Assembly (NCBI GenBank): GCA_013398295.1
Contig: VZSF01000932.1
Location: 4,529 to 68,528 of the forward strand
Direction of reading: 5' to 3'
DNA from: Chionis minor
Lineage: Eukaryota > Chordata > Aves > Charadriiformes > Chionididae
DNA length: 64,000 nucleotides
In this document: positions 32,801-44,690 of the stretch, piece by piece
How the letters are laid out: each line of letters opens with the position of its first letter
Position numbering within the stretch: position 1 is the first letter of the stretch
The notes under the pieces: generated by a model
Database searches by the model: none
What the model saw: the letters and a program-made list of their open reading frames with translations, nothing else
What the model was told of the DNA's origin: nothing
Made by a program: the position numbers and the translations under genes

Positions 32801-35460
32801 GGGGGAAGGAGGCATATCAAGAGGACTTTTCCCTGGTGCGATGCAATCCAGCAGCTGTTGCTAAAAGCCTCCAGGAGCAGAAACAAACAGAAGGATCAGT
32901 TACAGTCTAAAACACCAGCATCTAAGCCATTGCTTAAGCCACCATGTTAGAAGAGAGAGATGGTTTTCCTTGTGACAAATTGATGCTTGTACTTCCCTTC
33001 AGCAAAGGAGAGGTAACAAGTCCTAATAAAACCACTTTTCAGCTTCACGGATACAGCTTTCCTCTACTAGCCCTACAAAATATCTTCCCTAGTTGATATC
33101 CCTGCTGGTCTGCAGGAGTTTGGGGAATTAGTGTTTTCTGAGCAGAGCCCTGCTCGCATGTTTTGTGATACACTGTGAACTGTTCAGAACCGCACACTTT
33201 CTCGTGTAATAGGAAGCTGTTGTTTGTTGCTCCTTCTGGCTGGCTCCAAGCAACCAAATTTGGAAGAGAAATACATGCAGAGCCAGGAGAGGCTGTTAGA
33301 GCCATGGGCTACACTGCTTCCTGCTCTCTGAAAACCTGTAGGAGGAGAGATGCTATTGCTCCCAAATACAGCCAGGAGCTTGTTAGAGCAGGGAGAGATG
33401 CTTGAGTACAGGGAGCACCCTGTGGTGTCCCTCCTGGCCAGGGAAAGGGGTGGGCTGGCTCGGGGAGGGTAGGAGTGAGGCTATCCCAGCTGGGGCAGCC
33501 TGTGGGCTCACTCCCTGTCCCAGAGGATAAGGTGTCTCCAACAGCATCAGTCACTTGCTTTTGTCCTGTTCAGGCTCCCATGCTGGTGTTGGAAGGGATC
33601 CGTCTCTGGAGGGAGGTTCTCTGGCAGCGCATGGGGTGCACTGCCCGTCCCTGCTGTGCTCAGCAGCCCGTGGGAGAAGCAGCGTGGGGTGCTCAGCTTG
33701 TGGCAGCCTGGAGACCCAGTAGAAAATGGTGTGGAAAATCTGTTTGAGATCACCAGTGATAGGAGTGGATTAGGTCTCATCCTTCTGTTTTGAGGATGCC
33801 TTTTTCCTCCCTTTTCTTGTGAAACCGTGCCTGTATTTTGATATAACCGGCATGCTGGAAGGACACAGAGTGGGGCAGGCAGAAGGCAGCACTTGTATGA
33901 ATATCTGCAAAGGTAAGAACAAGTATAAAAGAAGTGGGGGGCCACTGGGACACTTGAACTCAGGGTAAAATTACTTCAGAAGCTTTGCTGATGTACCCAA
34001 TACTTAACACCAAGCCCTCAAAAAGCAAAGATGGGAGTTTGTCAGGTGAGTACAAAATGCTGACAGCGAGAAGCCCCTTCAGGTAGTTCTGGATGCACCT
34101 TTGCTATCAAGGCTACTTTTCCCTAACAGATCTTGACGGGGTATAAAGTCCTTTGGCAGGAGTTCATAGGCAACGCTCGGAGACCCAGGGGCATTTCTCA
34201 ATCAAAATATGAAGGGTTACTCAGCAACATTAAAAGGCAGCTTCTTCAAAAGACAGGCGAGGCAATAAAGCCTTTGTGCAGTGTATACAAGGCTTTGGGA
34301 CTCACCATCACAGCTACTCCAGAAGCAGTACGGTGCTCTAACAGGGGCTGGCTGTTTACCTGGCTACCAGGAACATCCAATCTCTTAATCACCTGGGGCA
34401 GAAGTTTAGGAAAAGATTTTACAGCTAACAATTTGGAGCTTAAGCTGATCTCTGCTGGAGATTAGGGTGAGAGCTGGAGTCAGGGGCAGATTATCTTGTG
34501 TCTGAGGACTTCTCTCCCTCTCAGGCATCTGGGCAGAGGGAAGCTGGGGACATCGAGGCACGGGCCAGCGCTGCTGCTGGGAGGACAGCAAGCGGTGTCA
34601 GGGGTGAGTGTGCATGCTGCTGGCCTGCTCCCGCCATGTGCTGCCTGCCTGCTTTCTGCTCGCTCTCATCTATCAAAGTAATTATGCCTATTACATTTCT
34701 ACTTTCAGGTTTTACCCTCCCAAATGTTATTCCATAGCATTAAACCTGTGGGGGAAGTGAATTATTGGGGAAAGTAACTAGATATAATCCAGGTTTAATG
34801 GGCACATAGAAAAAGCACACTGGGTTGAGAGGGTGGCTCAGCCAACATCCTGCTTCTGCAGGCAAATAGAAATTTATCTTGATGTGTGTATATATCTAGC
34901 TTTGTGATCTGTGAGCTCTTAATAATTGGTTTGGTGACCTGACGGCAGTGTTCTCTCTCTGTAGAGCTTTCCCCAGTCCCCGGTAAAGCAAATCCCATTT
35001 GCTTTCGAATTCTGAGTAATCCTTTTGTTAATGTCGCCTATTGCTTTTCTGGAAGCATTGGAGGAAATCGGAGCCGTGTGCTAATCAGTAAATCTGGTTC
35101 TGTGTGTTTGTAAGCTGCTGCCCTGCCCTGTTTGCCTTTTCCAAATAACCAGTGCAGCCCATTTGTGTCAGACCCAATGTGCTTCCCTGCAAAACAGCAA
35201 TTGTTTCCCGAGCCATGGTACTAGCAAACGGCACAGCCTGCCAATGTTGGATGAGCTCGAAGATAGCAGTGGGGAGCCAAGTGATAAGGGGCTTGGTGAG
35301 GAGGGCGGCTGGGCGTTCCGGGTGGCTGATCCCACTAATGTCATGTGGAGGGGGGCAGTGAGTTCCCTGTTTCAGGGTGTGGGACAGGTGACTGCTGGAG
35401 GTGGCACCCATGGGGACCCGCTTTTCTGCTCGTGCTCCACCACCGCCCACAGCTCGATGT
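29850..35460. other. Intergenic DNA right of MRPL46
   Basis: No coding exon or RNA gene that I can support. Long pyrimidine tracts occur near 31,600 and 31,750-31,776. Open frames on both strands, the longest at 31789-32367 on the minus strand, show no family motif. Confidence 0.6.
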
Positions 35461-35465
35461 CCAGT
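35461..35465. repeat. Left target-site duplication of the solo LTR
   Basis: CCAGT, identical to the copy at 36110-36114. The two copies delimit the LTR exactly. Confidence 0.75.
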
Positions 35466-36109
35466 TGTTACAGTTTGAGAAAGCCACAACAATTTATTGT
35501 CGTTTAGACAATTATTCTATCACCTAATGACCCCTCCCCACCCAGGAAGAGGAGTTGGGGGGAGAAAAAAACAAGGGAACCTGAAGGCTGAAATATAAGC
35601 AGATTTAATAGAATAAGACTAGATAATTAACTTTAATAACACTAAAGAACCAATATTGATCCCAATACTGATATAAAATGTTATACTCAGCCAATTCTAT
35701 CAGTAGGAAGCCAAGTGGGTCCCAAGCAGCGGACAGCAAATGTCAGACACTGTGAGGGCAAGGCTTTGGGACAAAGGGAAGCCCTCAGGGGTCCAGCACT
35801 GGGGCAAGGACCCAGGACTGCAGCCATCAAGGGAGAGAGGACTTCACAGCAAAATTCCTGATTTATATTGAATGTGCCATTCATGGTATGAAATAATCCT
35901 GTTGGCCAGATTGGGTCAAGTGCCCGGGTCTCGCTCCTCCTCATCCCTGCACCTGGTGAGCTCAAAAACACTGAGATCTTGAAACCCACATACAGTAACT
36001 GGCTATAAAGTAAATATTTTGACAAATTTAGACACTAGAGTATTCTAAAAGTGCAGTTTTCCCCAAGTATTAGAAGATAAACTACTCCTGTGTCACTTAA
36101 ACCGGGATA
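35466..36109 (-). mobile_element. Solo LTR, ERVL-like endogenous retrovirus
   Basis: A 644-base element lies between identical 5-bp copies CCAGT at 35461-35465 and 36110-36114. Read on the minus strand it begins TATCCCGGTTTAAG, close to the TGTCCTGGTTT start common in bird ERVL LTRs with TG changed to TA, and ends CTGTAACA. It contains GGCCAACAGGATTATTTCAT, then a TATAAAT box (complement of 35861-35867), and farther on an ATTAAA signal (complement of 35604-35609), in the U3-R-U5 order of an LTR. No internal retroviral genes flank it, so it is a solo LTR left by recombination. A 5-bp duplication fits ERVL-class integration. Confidence 0.8.
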
Positions 36110-36114
36110 CCAGT
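36110..36114. repeat. Right target-site duplication of the solo LTR
   Basis: CCAGT, adjoining the U3 end of the element. Confidence 0.75.
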
Positions 36115-37098
36115 CTTGTCCCCTGTGCAGAACTAGCAGAAGGTGCCCTTCCAGCAGGGGCTGGAGGCAGTGAACAGGACAGATGCTGCCTATCCCAGAC
36201 CCTTCTGGATTTCATATCCCTTAATTTTCTCTGCCTGGAAACAGGACTGTGGTGAGCTGTAGCTGTCTTGCCTGCTGTCTCCTGCCTTTGTGGGCAGGTG
36301 GGTGTCGGAACCCTTTCAGAGGGACAAGAAGCTGACAGATGACCAGCCCCTAAGGTAAGCACAGGTATATCCCTACTGAAGGGAGGGGAGGGAGACCATC
36401 AGCCCCCCTCAAATTGCCTGAAGATCAGTAAAACGCTCTAAATCTCCTGCTGTTGGTGCTGACCCAAAGGCTACAAGTAGCTTGTAGGGACCATGTTCCT
36501 GCTGCAGCAGTTGCCCGTGCATTGAACTGGGTGGGAAACTCGAGTAGTACCTCCAAGCGCTGCAATAGCTGAGTGACAAAGTCAGTGTTTCTTGATTATT
36601 TTTGTTTGTTTCCTGGTTTTCTGTAGGTTTTCAGCCTTCTGCAGAGCTGACAAGTCTCACCCTTCTCCCCTTTCTGTTGCGCTTCCATTTTTCTCCCGAT
36701 TTTTAGCCTGTCTGTGGCATTCCTCACACAATGCCTGTGTGCGCTGCTTTGTTTGGAGCCACTGACGACGACGATGTGACCTTGAAGGTAACAGTGTGCG
36801 GTGAAGCAAGATGTGGTGTATTTGGTTAGCTTGCTGTAGCTGGGCTTTGCGTTTGTAACCCAGGCAGGCACACAGCATCACCTTCCCTTGCTCCTGGGCT
36901 GTTTTCCCTGATAGGTCCCACCAGGATTTGGGCTGTTCGACTCCAAGACCCTCACCCTGGCCCACAGCAAGGAGCACTGTGGGAAACTCCCCAGTGCTGG
37001 GAGCCTGATGCGCAAATGCTGCTGGCTCTAATTTATGAGCTAAATTCCCCTGAGAATGGAGGCGGATGTCGCTTGCTGCCTGTGAAATAGCTCGGTGC

Positions 37099-37117
37099 TA
37101 GGCACTAGATGGCAGGC
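37099..37117 (+). promoter_or_regulatory. CTCF-type motif in the intergenic region
   Basis: GCACTAGATGGCAGGC agrees with the CTCF core form CCACTAGATGGCAG except at one base. It lies between MRPL46 and the expected position of NTRK3, so it could be a boundary between housekeeping and developmental regulation. This is a motif match only. Confidence 0.4.
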
Positions 37118-38094
37118 AGTGACTGGGAAATCCCATCTGTGGAACTTTCCTTCGGTCTCCCCTTAAAATCACCTCCTGCTCTAGCTCTCGCATGTGAAAG
37201 CCTGGAGCATGGAGTAAGGATCACCGATTTTTAACTGCTGTGCCCAGGCTTGCTGCCTTGCACGATGAAGGATGCCAGCGACTGGCAGAGGATCTTTGCT
37301 CTATGGAGGCTCCATGGAGACTTGATGAGTTGCTGGAGGCTCAAAGGAATCTCTAGGGCAGAGGAGCGAGGCAGGGAGCAGGCAGGCTGCATCTGAGGAT
37401 GGAGGGTGGATGGTGGGCAGGTGCTGAGGACTGCCCAGGGCACCGTGCAGGGGATAGGGAGGGATGGATGTGCAGAAGGGGTGCACCCATATGGGGTAAG
37501 GATTGGGGCAAAAAATGATTGTAGGTGTTTGACACGGGCAAGGAGAAATCAAGGATGAATTTCCTATGACTTGGTTGTGCAGCACTTGCTTCGGAGAGGG
37601 CAATGAAGGTGTTTCCAGCAGTGTCCAGGGTTCAGCCGCATGCTGTCCCTTGCCTTGTGAGAGGGAGTGCGGCTGCCGGACCCTGGCTGTGGGGCTCTGT
37701 CACCGCCTCATCCTCTTTATCCCGAAAAGTGGGCATAAAAGTGGGTTTACCTAGAGGAGGGGATGTATCTCCCCCCCTTACCCCAGTGATGCAGCATGGG
37801 CTCCCATGCACTGTTAGAGGGCAGGGGTGGCAAAATCCCTCCTTTATCCTCCCTTATCGGCCAAAGGTCTGAGTTCAAGGTGTCCCCGGGCCCTGCTAGA
37901 TGCTACTCCCACCCCTATGAAGCTCAGGGCAAGACAGCACCTGTGGTGCCGAGTGCCTGGTTGTCCTCGTCCCAGGCACCGGCGCAGAGCTGCAGCCCCT
38001 GTGCCACGCTCTGGGTGTTGTAGGTCCCCTGTAAGCACCTTCCAACAAAAAGGGGATTATCTGTAGCTTGTTAGAGTCCTTGCAGGGAGGGAGA

Positions 38095-38215
38095 ATAAGG
38101 CTCTTTGCTCTGAAACGTTCTCTTCCCTGGGATTACAAGATAATGCATATGAAACGACATTAGCTCAGCCAGGTTTATGGATTATTTGAAAATCAAATTC
38201 TTTTAATCTCATGCA
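38095..38215. promoter_or_regulatory. Candidate conserved non-coding element
   Basis: An AT-rich block in GC-rich surroundings with GGGATTACAAGATAATGCAT, ATGCATATGA (POU/octamer-like), TATGGATTATTTG (OTX/CRX-like GGATTA) and TTTTAATCTC. Dense developmental-factor motifs without coding potential suggest an enhancer. Conservation cannot be checked here. Confidence 0.25.
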
Positions 38216-39834
38216 CCATCTGGCACCAGCATAACAGCCAGCAGCCAGCTGACTGCTGCTTCCACTCCGACTGCATCGGAGCGACTGGAGTGCCAGAGAT
38301 GGCAAAGGGACACCAGCATCCCTGGCCACCACTGCGTGTCCTGGCACCAGTGCCCAGGCCAACCTTGTCCTGATTTCTTCCCAAGACAGTGTGGAGGTAA
38401 CACGTCTCTGAGGAACTGAGGGCTCTCCTTGGTGTGCACTGGGAATGAACAGATGGGCTGGGAACATCTCCCTGCTTGTGCCTGTGTGACCATGAGGCTA
38501 AAAGTCAGCGGCCAGAGGGGTCCCCAGGCCTTGGAGGAAGGTTAAGATCTGAGCAGGGGACCTGCCAATCTCACTAACGTTATTTGCAGTGATCTCCTGG
38601 CTGGGCAGGGAGGGACGAGGGCGCAGGAGCTCCTTGCAGGATGCTGATGCAGAGCTTTTTCCAAGGAGATTGTGTTTCCTCTTGAATATTAATTGGGAGC
38701 TGCCAGGCTGCATCTGGGCTCTGTGATGGGCCTGGAGGCTTCTGCAACAGGGGAGCTGGTGACAAATCGCGCTGTTTGTGGGGGGTGGCATGAGCAGGGA
38801 CTGTCCCCAGGAAGCAGGGCAGGGTGGAAGAGCACGTTGGAGATGTAGCATGGAGCATTTGTGAAGCATTGCCATCAGTGGCACCACGGAGGCCAGGCTG
38901 GCTCAGTCTCCTTGGCTTACAGGTCGGGGAACAGACGGGACCGATGAGCAGTCAGAGACCACCGTGGAAAGATGGAGCCACCAGAACTGGGGACATGTGA
39001 GTGTGCGTGGGCTACATGCTGGGCACGGGTGTCCCCACTCCTTGGGTACAATTAACACCTCCCTGGGGAGGGGACAAAGTTGGGGGACACCCCGTCCTTC
39101 TCCCAGAAGTGAGCCAACCCCCTGGGTGATTTATCTGATGCGAAGCCAGCTGTGTGGCAGAGCTGCTTGGTTCTCATGTTTTTGGTTTCTTTGCTGAGCC
39201 TCAATAGGACCATCTGTCTTCTGTTTCCTCCAGAACGCTTCTGCACCTACTATCAAGGAGCACTATAATCTCAGTACCCATTTAACATGAATAAAAAGCC
39301 TTCTGGGACAATAGGTCACGGTTATACAATTTAGCTCAAGTAGAGAAAAAGGCCTTTATAGCTGTGAATACATGAATACTTAAAATATATATATAACATT
39401 GGTTAACATCAGGACATGTAAGCATAATATATATATATAGCACTGGGCTAACAATCTGTTCCTTGACTCCCTCTACAGAAGCTGTAGCTGTTCTGCCTGT
39501 CAGCTTTGTCCCAGCGGCTCTCCGTGGCTGGAGTCACAATTTGCACTGCTGCCCACTTTTGTTTGGCTCTCGGCACAGACAGTGGCTGTTACGGGCAGAG
39601 AGAGGCTGGGGAAGGGAAGTGTGCGGGTGCTCCTTGGTGGGGATCGGGATGCGAGAGGGGAGGATGCGGCGCACCTCTGCCCACAGGTAAGGAATCGCAC
39701 GTAGAGCCAGGTTGGTAGATGATACACCACGCCACAATTCGCTCCTATGATTTGTGTGCCCTGAAGGCAGAAATGCAAGAAAAAAGAAAAACAAACAAGA
39801 AGAAAAATGAATAGCTTTAAAGAAAGGAAAGTGT

Positions 39835-40025
39835 CATTTCTATAGGTAATTAGTTACTAATTATATAATCGCAGCATTGTCTGTATCATTAGAATTACTT
39901 GGTTTTTTCAGTACATTGTCGTTTTAATTAAACAAATCCTTAGGTTGTTTTTTTCTCCTCCTTTGTAACACAAATTCATTTTTTTTATTAGTGCCAAAGA
40001 ATAAATTAATTGCGTAATTAGTGAC
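39835..40025. promoter_or_regulatory. AT-rich homeodomain-motif cluster
   Basis: TAATTA occurs at 39847-39852 and 39858-39863, TTTAATTAAA begins near 39923, and further TTAATTG and TAATTAG copies end the block near 40,020, with SOX-like CATTGT twice between. It is a candidate enhancer. Confidence 0.25.
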
Positions 40026-42511
40026 TACTACTCTGTCTCTCCTGAAGGGGTTATTTCCAGGTTGTATGTATGCGGTGGCTGGGGAATGGTTATGAAATGC
40101 TGTTTGATACCAAGACTCCTGGGAAGTAGCTGTTGGTGGCTGGGGATGCTGGTGGAGGTGGGGATTTGGCAGCGCTGGGACGCAGCCAGCAAGAAGGGGG
40201 TGACAAACTCTGCCAGGGCTGGCCGGAGGAGGCTGTCAAACACTGGCAGGTATCCCCTTGCTTAGATGCATGCCTGTGAGTAAACATGCTTCCTTTTGAT
40301 GCAAAAATGCCCTCTAGAAGGCATCCTCAGACCCTCCAGAAAGGAAGTAGCAGGGAAGCATGGCTGCTTCCATGTTCTTCTCCTGGTACAGGTGAGGGAG
40401 AAACCCCAGGGTGGGATTTTCAAGCCTGCACCATCACAACCATCATTACAAGGGGCCGAGGGCTGCTGGGGATGGCAAGCCTCCCCCTGCCCTATGATGT
40501 GTAGGGTATGCAGCAGATTCCAGCCAGGAAGAGGGGAATTTAGCATGCAGCTAGTGATAGGGTCTTAATGGATCTGCACTTATTATTTGGGAAAGGAAGA
40601 ATCAGGATTACAGGCTTATAAGAGATTAGCAAGCATGAATGTGTATTTCTGCACATACTGCTCCTTTTGTAAACCCATTGTGCCATTAGGCTGATATAGA
40701 GTTATACCATTACTAGCATGACATCAGTGTATCAGATAGTCTTGATTATAAGATCCAGCAGCTGTATTAAAGAAAACAGGACTTTCCCACTGGCCTGCTG
40801 ATCCTTTCCTGTTTGGAGCTCGTGGTTTGGCTGGGAAACTACCTTGATTTTCAGACAGCATCAAAGCCACCAGTAGGACAGACACTTTGTGAGCATTGGC
40901 CCTCAGTGTGGAGGATTTTGATCACGTATGGAAGTGACCAAATTTAAATGTTTGAGCTGCTCTCTCCTGGAGGTTTTAAAACAGCAGAAGGAAAATGGAC
41001 ACATGAGGATCCTCAGGGGTCTGTGCGCTCAGTTATAGTGGTAGAGGGAGATCTTGGACTGCTCAGAGGAGCTCAGGTCACTCTTGGATATATGTGTAGG
41101 GGTCTTTCATTGTGGCTGATGCTGTGCATTTCTGGTTTTATCTAAAGTACAAAAAGATCCTTGTGAAGATGGTGTGTGTGTTGGCTTCAAGTACTGCATG
41201 CCCTCAAGGGCAGTAGCTGCGAGGTCTTGGCTGGAAATGTTATAAAACTGGTGCAGATGTAGGCAGCTTCAAGAGCCTGCCCATACTTCATGGGCTGCAA
41301 GTCTTGACCCCATGTGGCTGGCCACACGGTAACCTGAGCAAATTGAAACTTTTGGCGGTAGGCTTCCCTAGAGATGGTCTTTGTAAGCAGGGTTGTGCTG
41401 AGCAGCAAGCTGGGATGGAGGAGCGGGGAATTGAGTGATTATGAAACATCAGAGGCTCTACGTGAGTGAGTGCAAGTTTCGATTTTCACTAAATATTTTC
41501 CTCTTTAATTTGAACCATTGTTTTCTTCCAGGGAAATGTAATAATAAGAGCCCATGTGTTTCTAACTAAATGGCAGCCTGTGCTTAGTAAACAATCCGGG
41601 GTCCAGTTTGGATGGAATCACCATGTTGATATTTCTGGAAATAAAATAAGAATTGAGCTAAGGCAACTTGTTGTTGGAGTTGGCCAGAGCTGTTTGCTGC
41701 TGGAGCCAAAGGGAGTGAGAGCCCCTGAAGCATCCCAGTCCGCAGGCAGCTCTGTGTGACAGCGAGGGGTCCCTGTGCTGCCCAGACCTGGCTCCTTTCC
41801 CTGCTCTCTGTCAGTCACCTGTCACTCACAGCGTCCCAGGAATGACCCTACCTCTGGGGGCAGCCGGCTCCACCCATGGGCTCCCCTTAGCACTGTTGCT
41901 TTCGCATCTCCTGCCTCTCCATTTTCCATTTGGGGTGATTTCAGCAAGGAAATTGGGCTTCTCCTGTCTCTGTGGTCTGCAAAGGCTGGATGCATCTCAC
42001 CTCTGCATCAGGATGGAGAGCATCCCTCTATGGCAGGCAGAGTGGGCAGCCTTTTGCTGCCGGGTGGGCTGGGCCTTTGGGCAGCCTCTGGCATTTTGCT
42101 TCATCTTCTTGCTCCAGGTTCCTTCCCCACCCCCAGTTCAGTCTCCTGCAACACCACTTGCATTGCTGACACCGGGCACTTCAGACTCAAACTAGGACCA
42201 GCTCCCCTATTTATACTGTCAGGGTCCTGGAGCTTTTAGTGCTTAGATCACTTTTGAGCATGAGATTTCAAAATCACTTGGAATATTTGAAAAACAGTGT
42301 CTATTTTTTTTCTCTCCATTGGAGTGTGTATCTGTGGGGGTTTTCGTTATTTCTTTCTTGTTCATGTTTAAAATTTCTTTTGGCCATAATTTCTTTTTGT
42401 GATGTAAGTGTTCTGACAAACTTGACCCTACGCTGCAAAGCAGTTCTGCACGAATGAACCAGGTAGGTCAAGCAACCTTCCTCTCCAGTTCCATCCCGTG
42501 AAGTAAGAAGT

Positions 42512-42574
42512 GACCCTACAACCACAAACCCCGTGCATGCAAGAGACCCTACAATAACAAACCGGTGTGCGCAT
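42512..42574. repeat. 33-bp imperfect tandem duplication
   Basis: GACCCTACAACCACAAACC at 42512 recurs as GACCCTACAATAACAAACC at 42545. Both copies are followed by a GTG(C/T)(A/G)(T/C)GC-type stretch. There are two copies with a few differences. The meaning is unknown. Confidence 0.65.
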
Positions 42575-43343
42575 AGCCTGCTGCTGCTGAGCGTTGACAT
42601 GGTTTCAAATGCTCCTGCTGATATGTCCTTTCTGAGGGCATCAGCGTCAGAAGTCCTTTTAGCTGTGAAACGAGGAGGATGACTCATGAACCACACAGAC
42701 GCAAGCAGTGTCAGTACCTCGATGGTCCATCAGGTTTCTAACCTGCGTCAGCAAAATCAGGGGTGAAGAAGGAAATGAGAATGACAACCCCACCTGAATT
42801 TGAGGGGGCGAGGGCAAGTGATATGGAAAATAAAACTCCCTCTGAGCCTGTGTCCCTGCTCCTCACCAGACACATGCTGCAGGGAGACCCAGCTCTGCAG
42901 ACCTTCAGGCGTGGACTGTTCCTGTCATTTATAGATGTTGGAAACATTGACTCCTGACACGCTTTCCAACAGGCTCTGACTTCTTCCTCTGCTGATAGCC
43001 TGAGAGCATCTTCCCTGCCTCTCTCTGCAGAGGCTTTTGAGGGACCGATTCCTGTGGGCTGGTACCTCTGTCCTCCTGAATTTGCCATGAATATTGTGTC
43101 TGCTGGTGCAAGAAACCCTCCTTAGGTCACAAGCCACAAGCAGACCAGAAGTGCTTAACAGTCTAGAAGCTGAGAAAGCAGATGAGAAGGCTGATAAAAG
43201 CAAACTTAAGATGCTGTGAACCCCAGTTGTCATGATTAATGGCTCTTTTTATCTGAAGATGCTTAGAAGCTGACATTTTCTGAAGAAATTAGAGTGAGGT
43301 CTTTGGAATAAACTAGGAAGAGGTGTGGTCTGATTATTTTTTT

Positions 43344-43348
<5 letters not shown>

Positions 43349-43436
<88 letters not shown>
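43349..43436. repeat. Uninterrupted run of 88 T
   Basis: A pure T homopolymer preceded by TTTTTTTTATGA. On the minus strand it is an A run, but no AATAAA lies just upstream on that strand and no parent gene is recognisable, so a retrocopy tail is not supported. A run this long is also prone to assembly error. Confidence 0.9.
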
Positions 43437-43440
<4 letters not shown>

Positions 43441-44339
43441 GATGTTTCAGGCAATACAAGCAATTACGCATTCCTGGGTGTCTCTCCCTGTTTGCAATTT
43501 GTAACAGGAAAAAACGTTGAGAGACAAATAGCTTAGTTTGAGGTAAGGGACAACCAGATTGGACCATTGCCTGCAGCTCAGGTGTGGCCTTCAAGGAGTG
43601 CTGAATGGGGGCAATGAACCAGCCCTGTTCTCAAGGCTGGGTGCTGCCCCATGTGTGCCTTGACAGCTCCCTGAGCTTCCCACAGCTGCAGGGACAGGAG
43701 ATACTGAGGTGCCAAGAGATGATCTCAGCTACTACCTCTAACACCAGCCCAGCACATACCTCTGCTCAGCCTGGCAGCAGCTCCCCGTCCAGCCCACCCT
43801 CCCTGGCACGTGGAGCAGTCAGCATCGGCAGCCTCAGCACCCACCTACATACCTGCATCCTTTAAACTTTCTCCGTCCTTCCCTCCATCACCACCCAAAG
43901 CAGTGGGAAGCAGCCTGGAAAGCTGGTGGGACATATCTCCCCCAGGTGCTCCTAGGTCAACATCACTACCTCAAGAGCAAATCTGATACCGCTGGTGAGA
44001 CCTCTCCCAGCGGGCCGGCAAGTAATGAACGGGAACTGTGCTGTAATGATTTTTTAAAAAAAAATGTTTTTCAAGGCTGGCTATCGATGCCCTAGCTAGA
44101 TCTTAAAAAGGTTTTCATTGTTCCTAGAACAGAAATACGAGAGAGTGCTCTGCATCTATTTACCATGCAGAAGGGTCAAAAATGGCTCTTCTCCCTCCTG
44201 GGTCCCTGCAGCTTCTCTGGCAGAATTAAAAGACACACACGGAGGTTCAGTGCCAGGGTGAAGACGAGAGGGAACAGAAGAGAAGAGCCCTCTGTTTCAT
44301 CCCACCTGCTCTGTGATGGTGTCTTGCCCTGAAGAGTCT

Positions 44340-44690
44340 CAGGAAAATCCTGTGTAAATGGAACATAAATGTTTTATGAATTCAGCCCTGGTGGAGTAAA
44401 TTAAAGGGTCATTAATGGCCTCATTAAAGAGCTTTGCACTTTGTTCTGAATTATGAAAGCTATCATGCAATGTTAAACTAAATGGAGTTTTCAGTGAGAT
44501 TTTAAAACTCTTTAACTAGTTCCCTCTCCCCCCTCTGTCTCCCTCTATTCTTCCCCCCCCCCTTTTTCTTTTTGTCTGAGAAATGTCTTTCGAGGGAGCC
44601 GCCTGTAGTGCTACAAACTAGATTTCAATTATAAATCTTCTTATGCTCGACTAATTGACCAGAATTTTTCTCGAGAGCTGCCTGAGGTTA
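44340..44690. promoter_or_regulatory. Candidate conserved non-coding element
   Basis: A 350-base AT-rich block with GGTCATTAATGGCCTCATTA, TTATGAAAGC, TTCAATTATAAATC and CGACTAATTGACC, split by a CT-rich tract that includes a C run. The mix of homeodomain-type sites and absence of frames is typical of developmental enhancers. This is inference only. Confidence 0.3.

Larger units (their letters stand above)
36115..43348. other. Intergenic DNA, 36.1-43.3 kb
   Basis: No supported gene. It contains a CTCF-type motif near 37.1 kb, two AT-rich candidate regulatory blocks (about 38.1 and 39.9 kb), short (AT)n tracts at 39,386-39,395 and 39,427-39,440, and a 33-bp tandem duplication at 42.5 kb. Minus-strand frames at 42301-42696 and 42925-43233 are unrecognised. 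Confidence 0.55.

Noticed and set aside
43437..43620. Retrocopied gene on the minus strand ending in the 88-base A run
   Set aside because: There is no AATAAA close to the tail, no recognisable protein and no clear target duplication.
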